43,348 nucleotides of DNA from Pseudomonadales bacterium (lineage in GTDB: Bacteria > Pseudomonadota > Gammaproteobacteria > Pseudomonadales > IMCC2047), in NCBI GenBank assembly GCA_021736745.1, contig JAIPFG010000002.1:1-43348 (forward strand), given 5' to 3'. The notes below the pieces were generated by a model. The model searched no databases. It saw only the letters and a list, made by a program, of their open reading frames with translations, and was not told the origin of the DNA. Below are positions 7,256-16,400 of the stretch, one piece after another (position 1 is the stretch's first letter; each line of letters begins with the position of its first letter). Made by a program: the position numbers and the translations under genes.

Positions 7256-7975
7256 ATGATGTTATCTAAGTTATTTAATAAACCTCTGAAAATTGCATTG
7301 ATGGCAACTTTCCTTTTATGTTGTTCCTCTGCCCAGGCAACTGGAGAGGACCCCTGGGAAAACATGAACAGAAAAGTATTTGTCTTTAATGAGACCGTCG
7401 ATAAGTATTTTTTAAAACCAATCGCAAAAACGTATCAATGGGTAATACCTAAACCTCTAGATCATCACATTACGAATGTATTTGATAATTTACAGGAATT
7501 AGGAATATTTCTTAACAACACTTTACAAGCTAAGTTCCCAGAGGCAGTTAGTGATGCCAGCCGCTTTGTCATTAATTCAACCGTTGGCGTCGCTGGTATT
7601 TTTGATGTAGCCACTCCCTTAGGACTCAAAAAACATAATGAGGATTTCGGGCAAACTTTCGCCGGTTGGAACGTTGGGCCAGGCCCCTATATAGTACTGC
7701 CATTTTTGGGGCCAAGTACTCTGCGTGATGCTGTAGGCCTGATCCCAGATGCCTATACTTTACCGCAAAAATACATTGATCACGTTCCCACACGCAATAG
7801 CGTTTATATCTTGGATTCTGTTGATACGCGAGCAGACTTACTTTCGCTGGAAAAGCTCATTCAAGGTGATAAATACTCGTTTATAAGAGACATCTACTTA
7901 CAACGTAGGAAATTTTTAATTTCCGATGGTGAAATAGAAGATGACTTCGCGGCTGATGAACTATATGAGGAGTAA
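7256..7975 (+). CDS. mlaA: MlaA/VacJ-family outer-membrane lipid-asymmetry protein
   Basis: A 239-residue protein with a signal sequence and the MlaA domain. DPWENMNRKVFVFNE, the FLNN segment, the helix ending in FVINSTVGVAGIFD, EDFGQTFAGW and GPYIVLPFLGPSTLRDAVG are family landmarks. MlaA removes misplaced phospholipids from the outer leaflet of the outer membrane and hands them to MlaC. The usual lipobox is poor here: C22/C23 follow F-L-L rather than L-[AS]-[GAS], and an ordinary cleavage after AQA (residue 28) is equally possible. A second ATG follows directly at 7259. It stands alone; no mlaFEDCB genes are nearby. Confidence 0.9.
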   Translation: MMLSKLFNKPLKIALMATFLLCCSSAQATGEDPWENMNRKVFVFNETVDKYFLKPIAKTYQWVIPKPLDHHITNVFDNLQELGIFLNNTLQAKFPEAVSDASRFVINSTVGVAGIFDVATPLGLKKHNEDFGQTFAGWNVGPGPYIVLPFLGPSTLRDAVGLIPDAYTLPQKYIDHVPTRNSVYILDSVDTRADLLSLEKLIQGDKYSFIRDIYLQRRKFLISDGEIEDDFAADELYEE

Positions 7976-8210
7976 GAATAATAGATCGGTAGCTAATTTG
8001 ATTACCCGTAGTGAAGGCGGCTTACTTTAACTCACGGCCAACCATCGACTCATAAATAAAAGCTATTCGTATTTTATGAAATTTTTGAGCGATTTTAATT
8101 TTTAAGGAATGATTTTTGTTGCTACCCATAGGCCTCGAACCTGACAGCGCACTAATCATTCTCATGAATGACCCAAGGGTAAATTTTCATTATATTTTCG
8201 GAGCATTGTT

Positions 8211-8987
8211 ATGGCAGCAATACGAACCGCAGACGTTTTGAGTGTACATCACTGGAACGATACACTCTTTAGCTTTACCACTAGTCGTGACCCAGGACTA
8301 CGATTTGAAAATGGTCATTTTGTCATGATTGGTCTTAACGAAGAAGACCGCCCACTCATGCGTGCCTATAGTATCGCAAGCGCAAATTATGATGATTATC
8401 TCGAGTTTTTCAGCATCAAGGTGCAAGACGGTCCTCTGACTTCACGCCTGCAGGGCATCAAGCCAGGCGATCAAATTCTCGTGGGCAGTAAGCCGACAGG
8501 AACCTTGGTCATTCACGATTTGCTTCCAGGAAAGCATCTTTATTTACTGTCCACGGGCACGGGTCTTGCGCCATTTCTCAGCATTATCAGGGATCCTGAA
8601 GTTTACTCACGCTTCGAAAAGGTCGTATTAGTCCATGGGGTGCGTCATGTTAGCGAGTTGGCTTATGCTAAACGAATTGAACAAGATCTTCCGAATGAAG
8701 AATACATAGGCGATATGGTTCGAGAGAAACTGATTTACTACCCGACTGTGACACGCGAACCTTTCCGCAATCAAGGCCGACTTACCCAGCTGATAGCTGA
8801 TGGCAAGTTATTCGATGATATCGGACTTCCACCACTAGACCCCGCAGTCGACCGCGCTATGATCTGCGGCAGTCCAGACATGCTGAGAGACACGAGCAGT
8901 CTCCTTGATGCCAGGGGATTCAAAGTGTCTCGACATACCGGAGCGCCTGGTGATTATGTCATTGAGCGCGCCTTTGTGGAGAAATAA
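8211..8987 (+). CDS. fpr: Ferredoxin/flavodoxin--NADP+ reductase
   Basis: A 258-residue FAD enzyme of the bacterial Fpr type, exchanging electrons between NADPH and ferredoxin or flavodoxin in the cytoplasm. FAD-binding RAYSIAS is near residue 50, the NADP-binding STGTGLAPFLS near 114-124, and ICGSPDM near 222. The C-terminal AFVEK is the characteristic ending of the Azotobacter/Pseudomonas subclass. CGGAG lies 9 nt before the ATG. The 235-bp gap upstream (7976-8210) holds no gene. In related bacteria fpr is often induced by oxidative stress, but no operator was recognised here. Confidence 0.95.
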   Translation: MAAIRTADVLSVHHWNDTLFSFTTSRDPGLRFENGHFVMIGLNEEDRPLMRAYSIASANYDDYLEFFSIKVQDGPLTSRLQGIKPGDQILVGSKPTGTLVIHDLLPGKHLYLLSTGTGLAPFLSIIRDPEVYSRFEKVVLVHGVRHVSELAYAKRIEQDLPNEEYIGDMVREKLIYYPTVTREPFRNQGRLTQLIADGKLFDDIGLPPLDPAVDRAMICGSPDMLRDTSSLLDARGFKVSRHTGAPGDYVIERAFVEK

Positions 8988-9161
8988 TTTTAGTTAGTGA
9001 CAGCACACAAAGTATGCTACGTAAAAAACAACCGTGTAATAGCCTGTTGAAATCATGAGATGTGAAGAGCACGATAGGTAAAAACCGGTATCACAGCGGT
9101 ACAGGATTGACTATTACCTACTACTCGTATCGCTTCGAGGCAACGACCTAAAGGAGGTCAC

Positions 9162-9764
9162 ATGAACACAGAAATTCAATCACCCAAAAAACAATCGCTC
9201 CATTTATTATTTGTCATGATTGCAATTATCGGAGCTGGATTTTTGTTTGCATATTTTCAACATGAAAATCTGGATAACCGGGTTAATTTCTCATTGATTG
9301 ATACCTCTGGAGCTGAAATATCTCAGCGCGATATGGGGGGCAAATGGATGCTGGTTTATTTCGGCTTTACCTCCTGCCCTGATATTTGCCCAACTCAGAC
9401 AGCGAAAGTCGCACAAACTGTTAAATATTTGGATAAAAAACGACTTGGTGACGATATCGTACCGGTCTTTATTTCAGTTGATTACAAAAGAGATAATCCT
9501 GAAAAAATTAAACGTTACTTGGCGCAATTTGACCAACGAATTATGGGGCTCACAGGCAGCAAAGAGCAACTGGATCAGACGACCCAAAGCTTTCACACAC
9601 ACTATGAACTCAAAGAGAATCCAGCGGCCGTTCACCATGGGGGGGTTGATGTTGTCCACTCCAGTATGACTTATATCGTGGACCCTTTTGGTAAAATTGT
9701 CGATCAGATAGCGTATGGTTATGACCCTGTTTTTTTAGCTGATCATATCGAAAAATTACTTTAG
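9162..9764 (+). CDS. Second Sco1/SenC-family copper protein
   Basis: A 200-residue protein with one N-terminal membrane helix (about 13-32) and a periplasmic thioredoxin-like domain. The copper ligands Cys72 and Cys76 (FTSCPDICPT) and His166 (VVHSSMTY) are present, and VPVFISVDYKRDNPE is typical of Sco proteins. A strong AAGGAGGT precedes the start. No cytochrome oxidase gene is adjacent, so its partner must be encoded elsewhere. It is closer to the standard Sco1 pattern than the SenC at 3465 and probably serves a conventional oxidase. Confidence 0.92.
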   Translation: MNTEIQSPKKQSLHLLFVMIAIIGAGFLFAYFQHENLDNRVNFSLIDTSGAEISQRDMGGKWMLVYFGFTSCPDICPTQTAKVAQTVKYLDKKRLGDDIVPVFISVDYKRDNPEKIKRYLAQFDQRIMGLTGSKEQLDQTTQSFHTHYELKENPAAVHHGGVDVVHSSMTYIVDPFGKIVDQIAYGYDPVFLADHIEKLL

Positions 9765-9860
9765 TGCTAGGGTAAAAAATGATGGATGCGGGCAGGCACA
9801 GACCAACACAAGGTGGAATATTCGATGGCATTCTGAAGGTCGGCTGATCCTTATACTCCC

Positions 9861-10697
9861 CTACTCACCCACCAGAACATCTGCCCTATAATAAGCAGCG
9901 TTATCAGTGCTCAGAACCTCAACCAACCGGGGTAGCAACAAGGACATTTTATCCATCAACGTCCAGGGAGGATTAATAACAATCATCCCAGCTGCCGTCA
10001 TTCCCCTGCCCTCTGTATCCGCTTTTATTGCTAATTCAAACCGCTGTATTTTTTTAATTCCACTGACCTTGAGGGCATGCTCCATCCGTTCAACAGGTTG
10101 ACGCGCTACTACGGGGTACCAAATAGCATAAATACCGCCCGCAAATTTTTTGTAGGCTTGTACAATCGTCGTTGAAACCTGAGTAAACTCATTTTTTAAT
10201 TCATAGGAAGGGTCTATCAGGATTAAAGCTCGACGGGATAACGGGGGTAATAAAGCAAGCAAACCCTTCAACCCATCTTCGCGCATGACCTTAACACGTC
10301 GATCACTTGCCGTATTTTTTTGCAAAAGGCCAAAATCCGCCGGATGCATCTCAAACAAACGGGCTTTATCTTGAGCTCGCATCAACGCCAGTGCTATCTT
10401 GGGTGAACCCGGATAATAACGTCGGGCATCAGTAGCATTATAGGCCTGTAAAACATCAAAATAACGTTCCAGTTCTGGCCATTCGTCAGGTATCAGCTTG
10501 TCGATGCCCGTCGTATATTCCCTTAGCTTTTCTGCCTGCACGGAGGTTAAATCATATAGCCCTGCGCCGGCATGGGTATCGATATAGTCAAAGGCATTGT
10601 TTTTCTTAGCCAAATGCTCAAGAATTTCGATAAGCACAATGTGCTTGAGTACGTCCGCAAAATTTCCGGCATGAAAGGAATGGCGATAGCTTAGCAA
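9861..10697 (-). CDS. rlmJ: 23S rRNA (adenine(2030)-N(6))-methyltransferase
   Basis: A 278-residue SAM-dependent methyltransferase. The N-terminus MLSYRHSFHAGNFADVLKH and THAGAGLYDL are highly characteristic of RlmJ, which methylates N6 of A2030 in 23S rRNA. The catalytic D-P-P-Y motif appears here as D-P-S-Y (ILIDPSYELK), a conservative variant. It converges on the Sco gene with a 96-bp gap in which no clear terminator is visible. Confidence 0.95.
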   Translation of the reverse strand: MLSYRHSFHAGNFADVLKHIVLIEILEHLAKKNNAFDYIDTHAGAGLYDLTSVQAEKLREYTTGIDKLIPDEWPELERYFDVLQAYNATDARRYYPGSPKIALALMRAQDKARLFEMHPADFGLLQKNTASDRRVKVMREDGLKGLLALLPPLSRRALILIDPSYELKNEFTQVSTTIVQAYKKFAGGIYAIWYPVVARQPVERMEHALKVSGIKKIQRFELAIKADTEGRGMTAAGMIVINPPWTLMDKMSLLLPRLVEVLSTDNAAYYRADVLVGE

Positions 10698-11065
10698 TGG
10701 TTAATTCCTATTTTAAATCTGATGGAGGGTAATTTCCATAGCCTTCATACCTATCTGTCATAAAAATTTCGGTAGTATTGGCGAATATCCTTCTGGCATT
10801 GAGCTTACATTTTAGCCGTATTGGGTAAAAGCCGTGCGTAAACCGAACTTCTTAGAAAGTCATATCACCGAGCACTGGAAAGTGTCAGTATTTTATACAG
10901 CGGGGCCTCTATTACAAATTTATTTTTTTAAATTTCAAATAGTTATAAATTGGCTTGTAAATTGCTGCTTAATTCTTAACAGGTCTTCATCTAAAAAAAA
11001 TACAAATGATTCCAGCCCTACTAGCGGAATTCAATGCATAAAACATAACAACGAGGAATGAATTG
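10698..11065. other. 368-bp intergenic region
   Basis: AT-rich spacer between the rlmJ start (minus) and the small PEP-CTERM gene (plus), so it should hold both promoters. A GTG-initiated open frame (10834-11061) is present but lacks a ribosome-binding site and resembles no protein I know. Runs of A and T around 10921-11000 suggest promoter DNA. No hairpin or RNA gene was recognised. Confidence 0.5.
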
Positions 11066-11239
11066 ATGGAGCAGCAAAAAAACAATCTATTGACCATGAG
11101 CGCGATAGCGGCAGGATTCGCAATTGCATCCCCGATTTGGGCGACAACAGCACAAATACCTGAACCTAATATTATTACGTTGCTGGGTATAGGCGTCGTC
11201 AGTGCAATCTTATTGGCCAGATACAAAGCCCGTAAATAA
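11066..11239 (+). CDS. Minimal PEP-CTERM protein (57 aa): signal peptide plus sorting tail
   Basis: ATG at 11066, with GAGGA ending 8 nt upstream, opens a 57-codon frame. Residues about 7-29 form a signal peptide (A-I-A-A-G-F-A-I-A core, then WATTAQ). Immediately after comes I-P-E-P (31-34), a hydrophobic helix (35-50) and a basic end (ARYKARK). This is the tripartite PEP-CTERM signal that exosortases recognise in exopolysaccharide-producing Gram-negatives. Almost no mature domain lies between the signal peptide and the sorting motif, which is very unusual. It sits 64 bp before a sterol-desaturase-type gene on the same strand, probably one transcript. The exosortase itself is not in the window. 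Confidence 0.78.
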   Translation: MEQQKNNLLTMSAIAAGFAIASPIWATTAQIPEPNIITLLGIGVVSAILLARYKARK

Positions 11240-11303
11240 ATCCGTCTGGCTCTCAGGTTAACTGTCATGATTTGTCAGCTAACACTCGGACTCCAGGTTT
11301 TTG

Positions 11304-12155
11304 ATGGAAAATTATCTACTTTCCCACGAGGGTGAGATCTATACCGGCTGCTATTTTTTCGCCATAGCATTCGTCGCCACCTGGGAGAGCATTACGCCAC
11401 GTCAACCCCTAAGCCAACCCATGGGGTTGCGTTGGCTTGGCAATATCGCCGTGACCATCCTAGATATTCTACTGGTACGTACAATTTTCCCCTTTTTCGG
11501 GATCGCCCTCGCCCTCAACACCGAACAAAATGGCTGGGGGCTAATGTCCTTGTTTCATGTCCCTACAGCATGGGCATTGTTGATTGGTATTATCGTCCTC
11601 GACCTGAATAACTACCTGCAACACTATCTGCTGCATCATATCCCGCTGCTTTGGCGACTGCATAGAATGCACCACTCCGATATGGATTATGATTTTTCGA
11701 CCAGCCTTCGTTTCCATCCCTTAGAAGCTGTCTTTAGCGTTGCGCTTGAGTTGATCGTTATTTTTATCTTTGGTATCCCCGCCATCGCTTATATGGTTTA
11801 CAAAATATTACAAGTATTCATGGCCGCTTTTGTTCATGGCAACCTATGCATTCCAAAAACAGTCGATTGGCAGCTGCGAAAAATAATGGTAACGCCTGAT
11901 CTTCACAGAATTCATCATTCTGCCTCCCAGATTGAAGCCAATTGCAATTTCTCCGGAGTGACGCCCTGGTGGGACAGACTGTTCGGCACCTATATGGAGC
12001 ATCCCGCCCTGGGTCACGAAAAGATGGTAGTGGGGCTGGCAGAATTTAGAGATGAGAAATACCGCTATCTGCCCTGGATGCTACTCCAGCCATTTATAAA
12101 TCCGAAACCAATCGATGACCTTATTCTCTCTTCATCAGAAGGAGGGCAAGATTAG
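11304..12155 (+). CDS. Sterol desaturase/fatty acid hydroxylase family membrane di-iron enzyme
   Basis: A 283-residue integral membrane protein with four to five helices. The three histidine clusters that bind the di-iron centre are present: HYLLHH, HRMHH and HRIHH, with the further conserved LRFHPLE. Family members hydroxylate or desaturate sterols, carotenoids, fatty acids or alkyl-glycerol lipids; the substrate cannot be assigned. ATG 11304 is preferred over the in-frame TTG three bases upstream. It lies just downstream of the small PEP-CTERM gene. The following 134 bp before the convergent HAD gene are AT-rich without a clear terminator. Confidence 0.88.
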   Translation: MENYLLSHEGEIYTGCYFFAIAFVATWESITPRQPLSQPMGLRWLGNIAVTILDILLVRTIFPFFGIALALNTEQNGWGLMSLFHVPTAWALLIGIIVLDLNNYLQHYLLHHIPLLWRLHRMHHSDMDYDFSTSLRFHPLEAVFSVALELIVIFIFGIPAIAYMVYKILQVFMAAFVHGNLCIPKTVDWQLRKIMVTPDLHRIHHSASQIEANCNFSGVTPWWDRLFGTYMEHPALGHEKMVVGLAEFRDEKYRYLPWMLLQPFINPKPIDDLILSSSEGGQD

Positions 12156-12289
12156 AAAATCTCGAATAAAATTATTTTTAATTTAAATTCAATATCTTGA
12201 AGCATTCATCTTAATAATTTCTTAAAATAAAATTGTGCTTAACAATGCAAATATTGAGATACAAAAGAACGCCTTAAACGGTCTTGTGT

Positions 12290-12928
12290 TTATAAAGGCT
12301 TAACGCCTAACGCCAATTGCAGTTTTACCATACTCCCCTCAGGATCAAGAATATCAAACCAGAAACTTTGCATGCCTACCGCTTCCGCGCCCCGACAATT
12401 TGCATGCATATCATCGACAAACAGGCAGTCTTTCGGCTCACAGTGAAGAGCTTTAACACAGGCGAGATAGGGCTCAGGCGCCGGTTTTCTCACACCGATA
12501 GATTTGACGTCGATTACCTGCTCAAACAGATGAACATGGGGCCATTTTTCCCACCAACAATCTCCTAACCAGGCGCTCGCATCGTTGGTCAGCAGCGCCT
12601 GTCTAAACCCCGCCATTTTAAGGTGTTTAATGACATTCCAAGTCTGCACCCGTTCTCCTTTAGAAAAATCGAGATCCTTATAGGGCGAAAATTCAATTCC
12701 CTGTTTTGCAAGCACATCAGTAATACACTTCAGGTACTCGGGTTCACTCATTTCCCCCTTGTCCATCCGCTGGTAAAAAGGATCAGCACCAGGCCCTGTC
12801 GGCCCAAGCGGTAGTCGCTCCAAAGGCCATCCTTGCTTTTTCCCAACTTCAAGCAGAAGTTCCGTGAAAAAGCGGTACATGATGCCTCCCATGTCCCAGA
12901 TGATCACCTTTGGTATTGAATCACTCAT
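12290..12928 (-). CDS. HAD-superfamily hydrolase, epoxide-hydrolase-N-domain-like
   Basis: A 212-residue cytoplasmic phosphatase-like protein. Motif I is IIWDMGGIMY with nucleophile Asp12; the second acidic residue of D-x-D is replaced by Gly, as in the phosphatase domain of soluble epoxide hydrolase and YihX-like proteins. Motif II is ALLTND, motif III the Lys of VRKPAPEPY, and motif IV LFVDDMHANC. Cap insertion is of the alpha-helical type (residues ~20-90). The substrate is unknown, and the motif-I variant may signal altered acid catalysis. No operon partner is evident. Confidence 0.85.
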   Translation of the reverse strand: MSDSIPKVIIWDMGGIMYRFFTELLLEVGKKQGWPLERLPLGPTGPGADPFYQRMDKGEMSEPEYLKCITDVLAKQGIEFSPYKDLDFSKGERVQTWNVIKHLKMAGFRQALLTNDASAWLGDCWWEKWPHVHLFEQVIDVKSIGVRKPAPEPYLACVKALHCEPKDCLFVDDMHANCRGAEAVGMQSFWFDILDPEGSMVKLQLALGVKPL

Positions 12929-13069
12929 TATATTCTACTCTGAAAGCTAAAATTCTCGGGATGTGGTAAGCCACACTCGTCAACCTAAAACAGGATGCCT
13001 TGGATTCTTGTTGACACATTAGCCCACCCTTTAACAAGTTTTGCCAATAGAGATGAAATCAGCACGTTA

Positions 13070-13087
13070 GCCATTTTTTAAAATGGC
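13070..13087. repeat. Inverted repeat between the DUF2835 and HAD genes
   Basis: GCCATTTT / AAAATGGC is a perfect 8-bp inverted repeat with a 2-nt centre, about 90 bp beyond the DUF2835 stop on the minus strand. It lacks a separate U tract, so it is at best a weak terminator and could equally be an operator. Confidence 0.3.
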
Positions 13088-13174
13088 CCAGCATATTGGC
13101 GTTGTCTTTAAATCAACCCCACTGAGAATGGGCAAATTATTTTAACGTTGCCTGGCCTAGTTAGTTTACAAGAC

Positions 13175-13399
13175 CTAACCAACCAAACGGGTAATTTTTT
13201 TGAATTTATTGTTCTCGTCAAATTCAATCCGAAAAGTGCCGCTGATGCCATGGTGTGTTACAAAAGGTCGTAGAATTTTTGCCGGAAAGCGCACAGTTTT
13301 TCCACGACGGTCTTTGGTGATGACATCTTTGGCAATCCCCTGATAGAGCGCCAGATAGTCCTGCGAGGAAATCATGAGATCAAAAAGGATTTCTGACAT
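13175..13399 (-). CDS. DUF2835 family protein
   Basis: A 74-residue cytoplasmic protein. The pattern ISSQDYLALYQG, RFPAKILRPFVTHHGI-G-F and a C-terminal F-KKITRL matches the small DUF2835 family of gammaproteobacteria. Function unknown. In this window, as I recall it also does in other genomes, it follows a large NAD-glutamate dehydrogenase gene on the same strand (87-bp gap), so the two may be cotranscribed. Confidence 0.85.
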   Translation of the reverse strand: MSEILFDLMISSQDYLALYQGIAKDVITKDRRGKTVRFPAKILRPFVTHHGISGTFRIEFDENNKFKKITRLVG

Positions 13400-13486
13400 A
13401 GAATGGTTGTACCCAGTAGTGTCTCTTTACCATTATCCAACCACAATCGAACCCAGCTCAGCCGGCGCAGTTGGCTGTTAGTTGTA

Positions 13487-16400
13487 TTATTCTTCTTGCT
13501 CCATACGCATTAACTCCCTGATTGCTACTGTAAACATCGCGGTATCGACCGCTGGAGCGTTACGCAGTTCTTTTTGCATGGATTGCCAGCGACTCAACAG
13601 TTCCTGGTGGTCGTTTATCCAATATTTAACGCGCTCTTCTGGATCTTTTGGCGCACCTGAATCGATTTTAATCACCGCATTGGTTAGCTTGCGCAGTTGC
13701 AAATCAAGGTCGTCTCTGAAAGTGTCCCGTACCGCAGCATGCCAGCGGGTATCCACATCCAACAGAATAATTTGCTGCCGGAACCAGTGTAAATTAAGAC
13801 AGTTAGCTAGGTTAAAGAAGATATGTGCTACCTGATCCAGGTCAGCTCCAGTGTCTGCCGTCGCCTCAATAATATCCAGGGCAAAATAAATGGCGCTGCA
13901 ACTGGCAATATCTGCCGCTAACGCTTCCGGCACACCGGTACTCAATAGTTCATCGTTGGCCTTTTGCCATTGTTTTAATGGCTCGCCACAAAGAATCCCA
14001 GGCATATTCTTACATAACTTTTCAATCCCTGGGTTAAAGTGCTGAATGACGGATTTAACATCACCATAATTACGACGATGCCGGAGTAACCATCGGGCGC
14101 CATGTCGCACTAACCGCATCAGGGAAAACATCATATCGGTTTGTACTTTGGCTGAGACTTGATTATCCAGGGCCTCAATTGCCTTCCATTTTTTTGGCAT
14201 TTGAAAGATATCTCTCGCAATGACATAAGCCATCGCAATTTGTTCATTTTGTGCATCGGTAGAGTTACGCATACGGCTGACATACGTAATGCCCATGTGA
14301 TTCACGATATCATTTGCAAGCTGCGTCGCAATTATTTCACGGCGCAGCTGATGCTGGTGCACAGCACCTTTGTATTTTTTTGTCAGTATTTTGGGGAAAG
14401 CCGTTTCCACCGCCTGGGACATATAATCGTCATCAGGGATAGTGGTGTTGACCAGCATTTCCTTCAATTCCGCTTTGCTGTAAGAAATCAGAACCGATAG
14501 CTCGGGGCGGGTCAATGTTTTGCCATGCTCATCCCGTTGAGCCAATTCCTCATCGGAGGGCAAAAACTCCAACGCGCGATTCAATTTCCCCGTTTCCTCC
14601 AGGTAGGTAATGAACCGTCGATATTCATTCATGTATTGATCGGCACTGGATTGCGCGATACTAATGGCTTGGACTTGCTGGTAGTTATTTTCCAGGACCA
14701 GGGTAGCGACATCCTCAGTCATATCCACTAACAGTTTATTACGCTGTTTTTCAGTAAGTTCTCCTGCCGTAACCAAATTGTCCAACAGGATTTTAATATT
14801 GACCTCATGATCAGAGCAGTCGACACCGCCGGCGTTATCAATGGCATCCGTATTACTGATGCCTCCGGCCAAGCCATATTCCACACGACCCAATTGCGTC
14901 ATCCCGAGATTCCCACCTTCGACCACCACCTTGGCCCGTAACTGAGCACCATTAATTCGTATGGCATCATTCGCTTTATCGCCGACATCAAGATGTGATT
15001 CGCTGGTTGCCTTCACATAGGTGCCAATGCCTCCGTTCCAGATCATGTCAACCGGTGACTTCAGCAGCGCGTTAATTAGGTCATTCGGCGTCAACTGATT
15101 TGCTTTAATATCAAACCGTTGCTTCATTTCGGGAGAAACATTGATGGATTTAACGCTACGGTGGTAAACCCCACCGCCTTTCGATATTAATTTCCTGTCA
15201 TAATCCGTCCAACTGGAGCGTGGCTGCTCAAATAAACGTTTTCGCTCACTAAAACTTTTCGCGGCATTCGGGTTAGGGTCAATAAAAATATGCATATGAT
15301 TAAAAGCCGCGACCAGTTGTATATGCTCCGACAAGAGCATGCCGTTTCCAAACACATCGCCGGCCATATCGCCAATGCCAACCACGGTGAAGTCCGTATG
15401 CTGCACATCAAGACCCCGCTCTCGGAAATGGCGCTGTACAGACACCCAGGCACCGCGCGCGGTAATCCCCATCCCCTTATGGTCATAGCCCTGGCTGCCA
15501 CCTGAGGCAAAGGCATCGCCCAGCCAGTAGCCATATTCTTTGGCAATACCATTGGAGATATCCGAAAAGGTAGCCGTGCCCTTATCCGCAGCCACCACTA
15601 GATAGGGGTCGTCCTCATCGTAACGCAGCACTCTTGGCGGCGGGATAATTTTACCCTTCAGGAGGTTATCACTCACATCCAATAATCCGCGGATAAAGGT
15701 TTTATAGCAGGCGATGCCTTCAGCCATAAAGGCTTCACGATCCGTCATTTCAAAGGTTCGGTGCGCGACAAAACCACCCTTTGCGCCAACCGGGACGATA
15801 ACCGCATTTTTCACCTGCTGTGCTTTCACTAATCCCAGCACTTCCGTACGGTAATCTTCGATCCGATCTGACCAGCGCAGACCACCGCGAGCGACCTTGC
15901 CCCCACGCAAATGCACGCCTTCCATGCGGTTCGAATAAACAAAAATTTCATACATAGGACAGGGCAAGGGGATATCCGGCATCTGCTTAGGATCCAGCTT
16001 GAAGGAGATATACTCTTTTGTCGCCCCTTCCGTCTGGGTCTGAAAAAAATTGGTCCGCAGCATGGCCTTGTTTAGCTCAAGATAACGTCGTAATACGCGG
16101 TCTTCACTGAGACTTTCTACCTGATCCAGAAGCGCAAGGTACTCCTTCTCCAATTGTTTGAGCTGTTTCTGTCTGGCGTCATAATTCAGTTTGAGATCAG
16201 GGTCAAACTTAGTATTAAAATACCGGACAATCAAACGGGTAAATTCCATATGCCTTAATAGCGTATCGGCAATATATTCCTGGCTTAGGCCAAGCCGTAT
16301 TTGTTTAAGATAACGTCCACAGGCCCGTATAAATGCAATCGAACGCCAATCCATTTGTGCCGCCAAGACCAAGCGATTAAAACTATCATTGGCGGCCAAA

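Noticed and set aside
9298..9669. 123-codon frame within the second Sco gene
   Set aside because: Frame-shifted shadow; the Sco frame holds all the conserved residues.
10834..11061. 75-codon GTG-initiated frame before the PEP-CTERM gene
   Set aside because: No ribosome-binding site, atypical composition (asparagine/serine-rich end, no domain), and it runs into the RBS of the supported small gene.
13482..13835. 117-codon plus-strand frame inside the glutamate dehydrogenase gene
   Set aside because: Antisense shadow of a strongly conserved coding sequence; no start signal or recognisable product.
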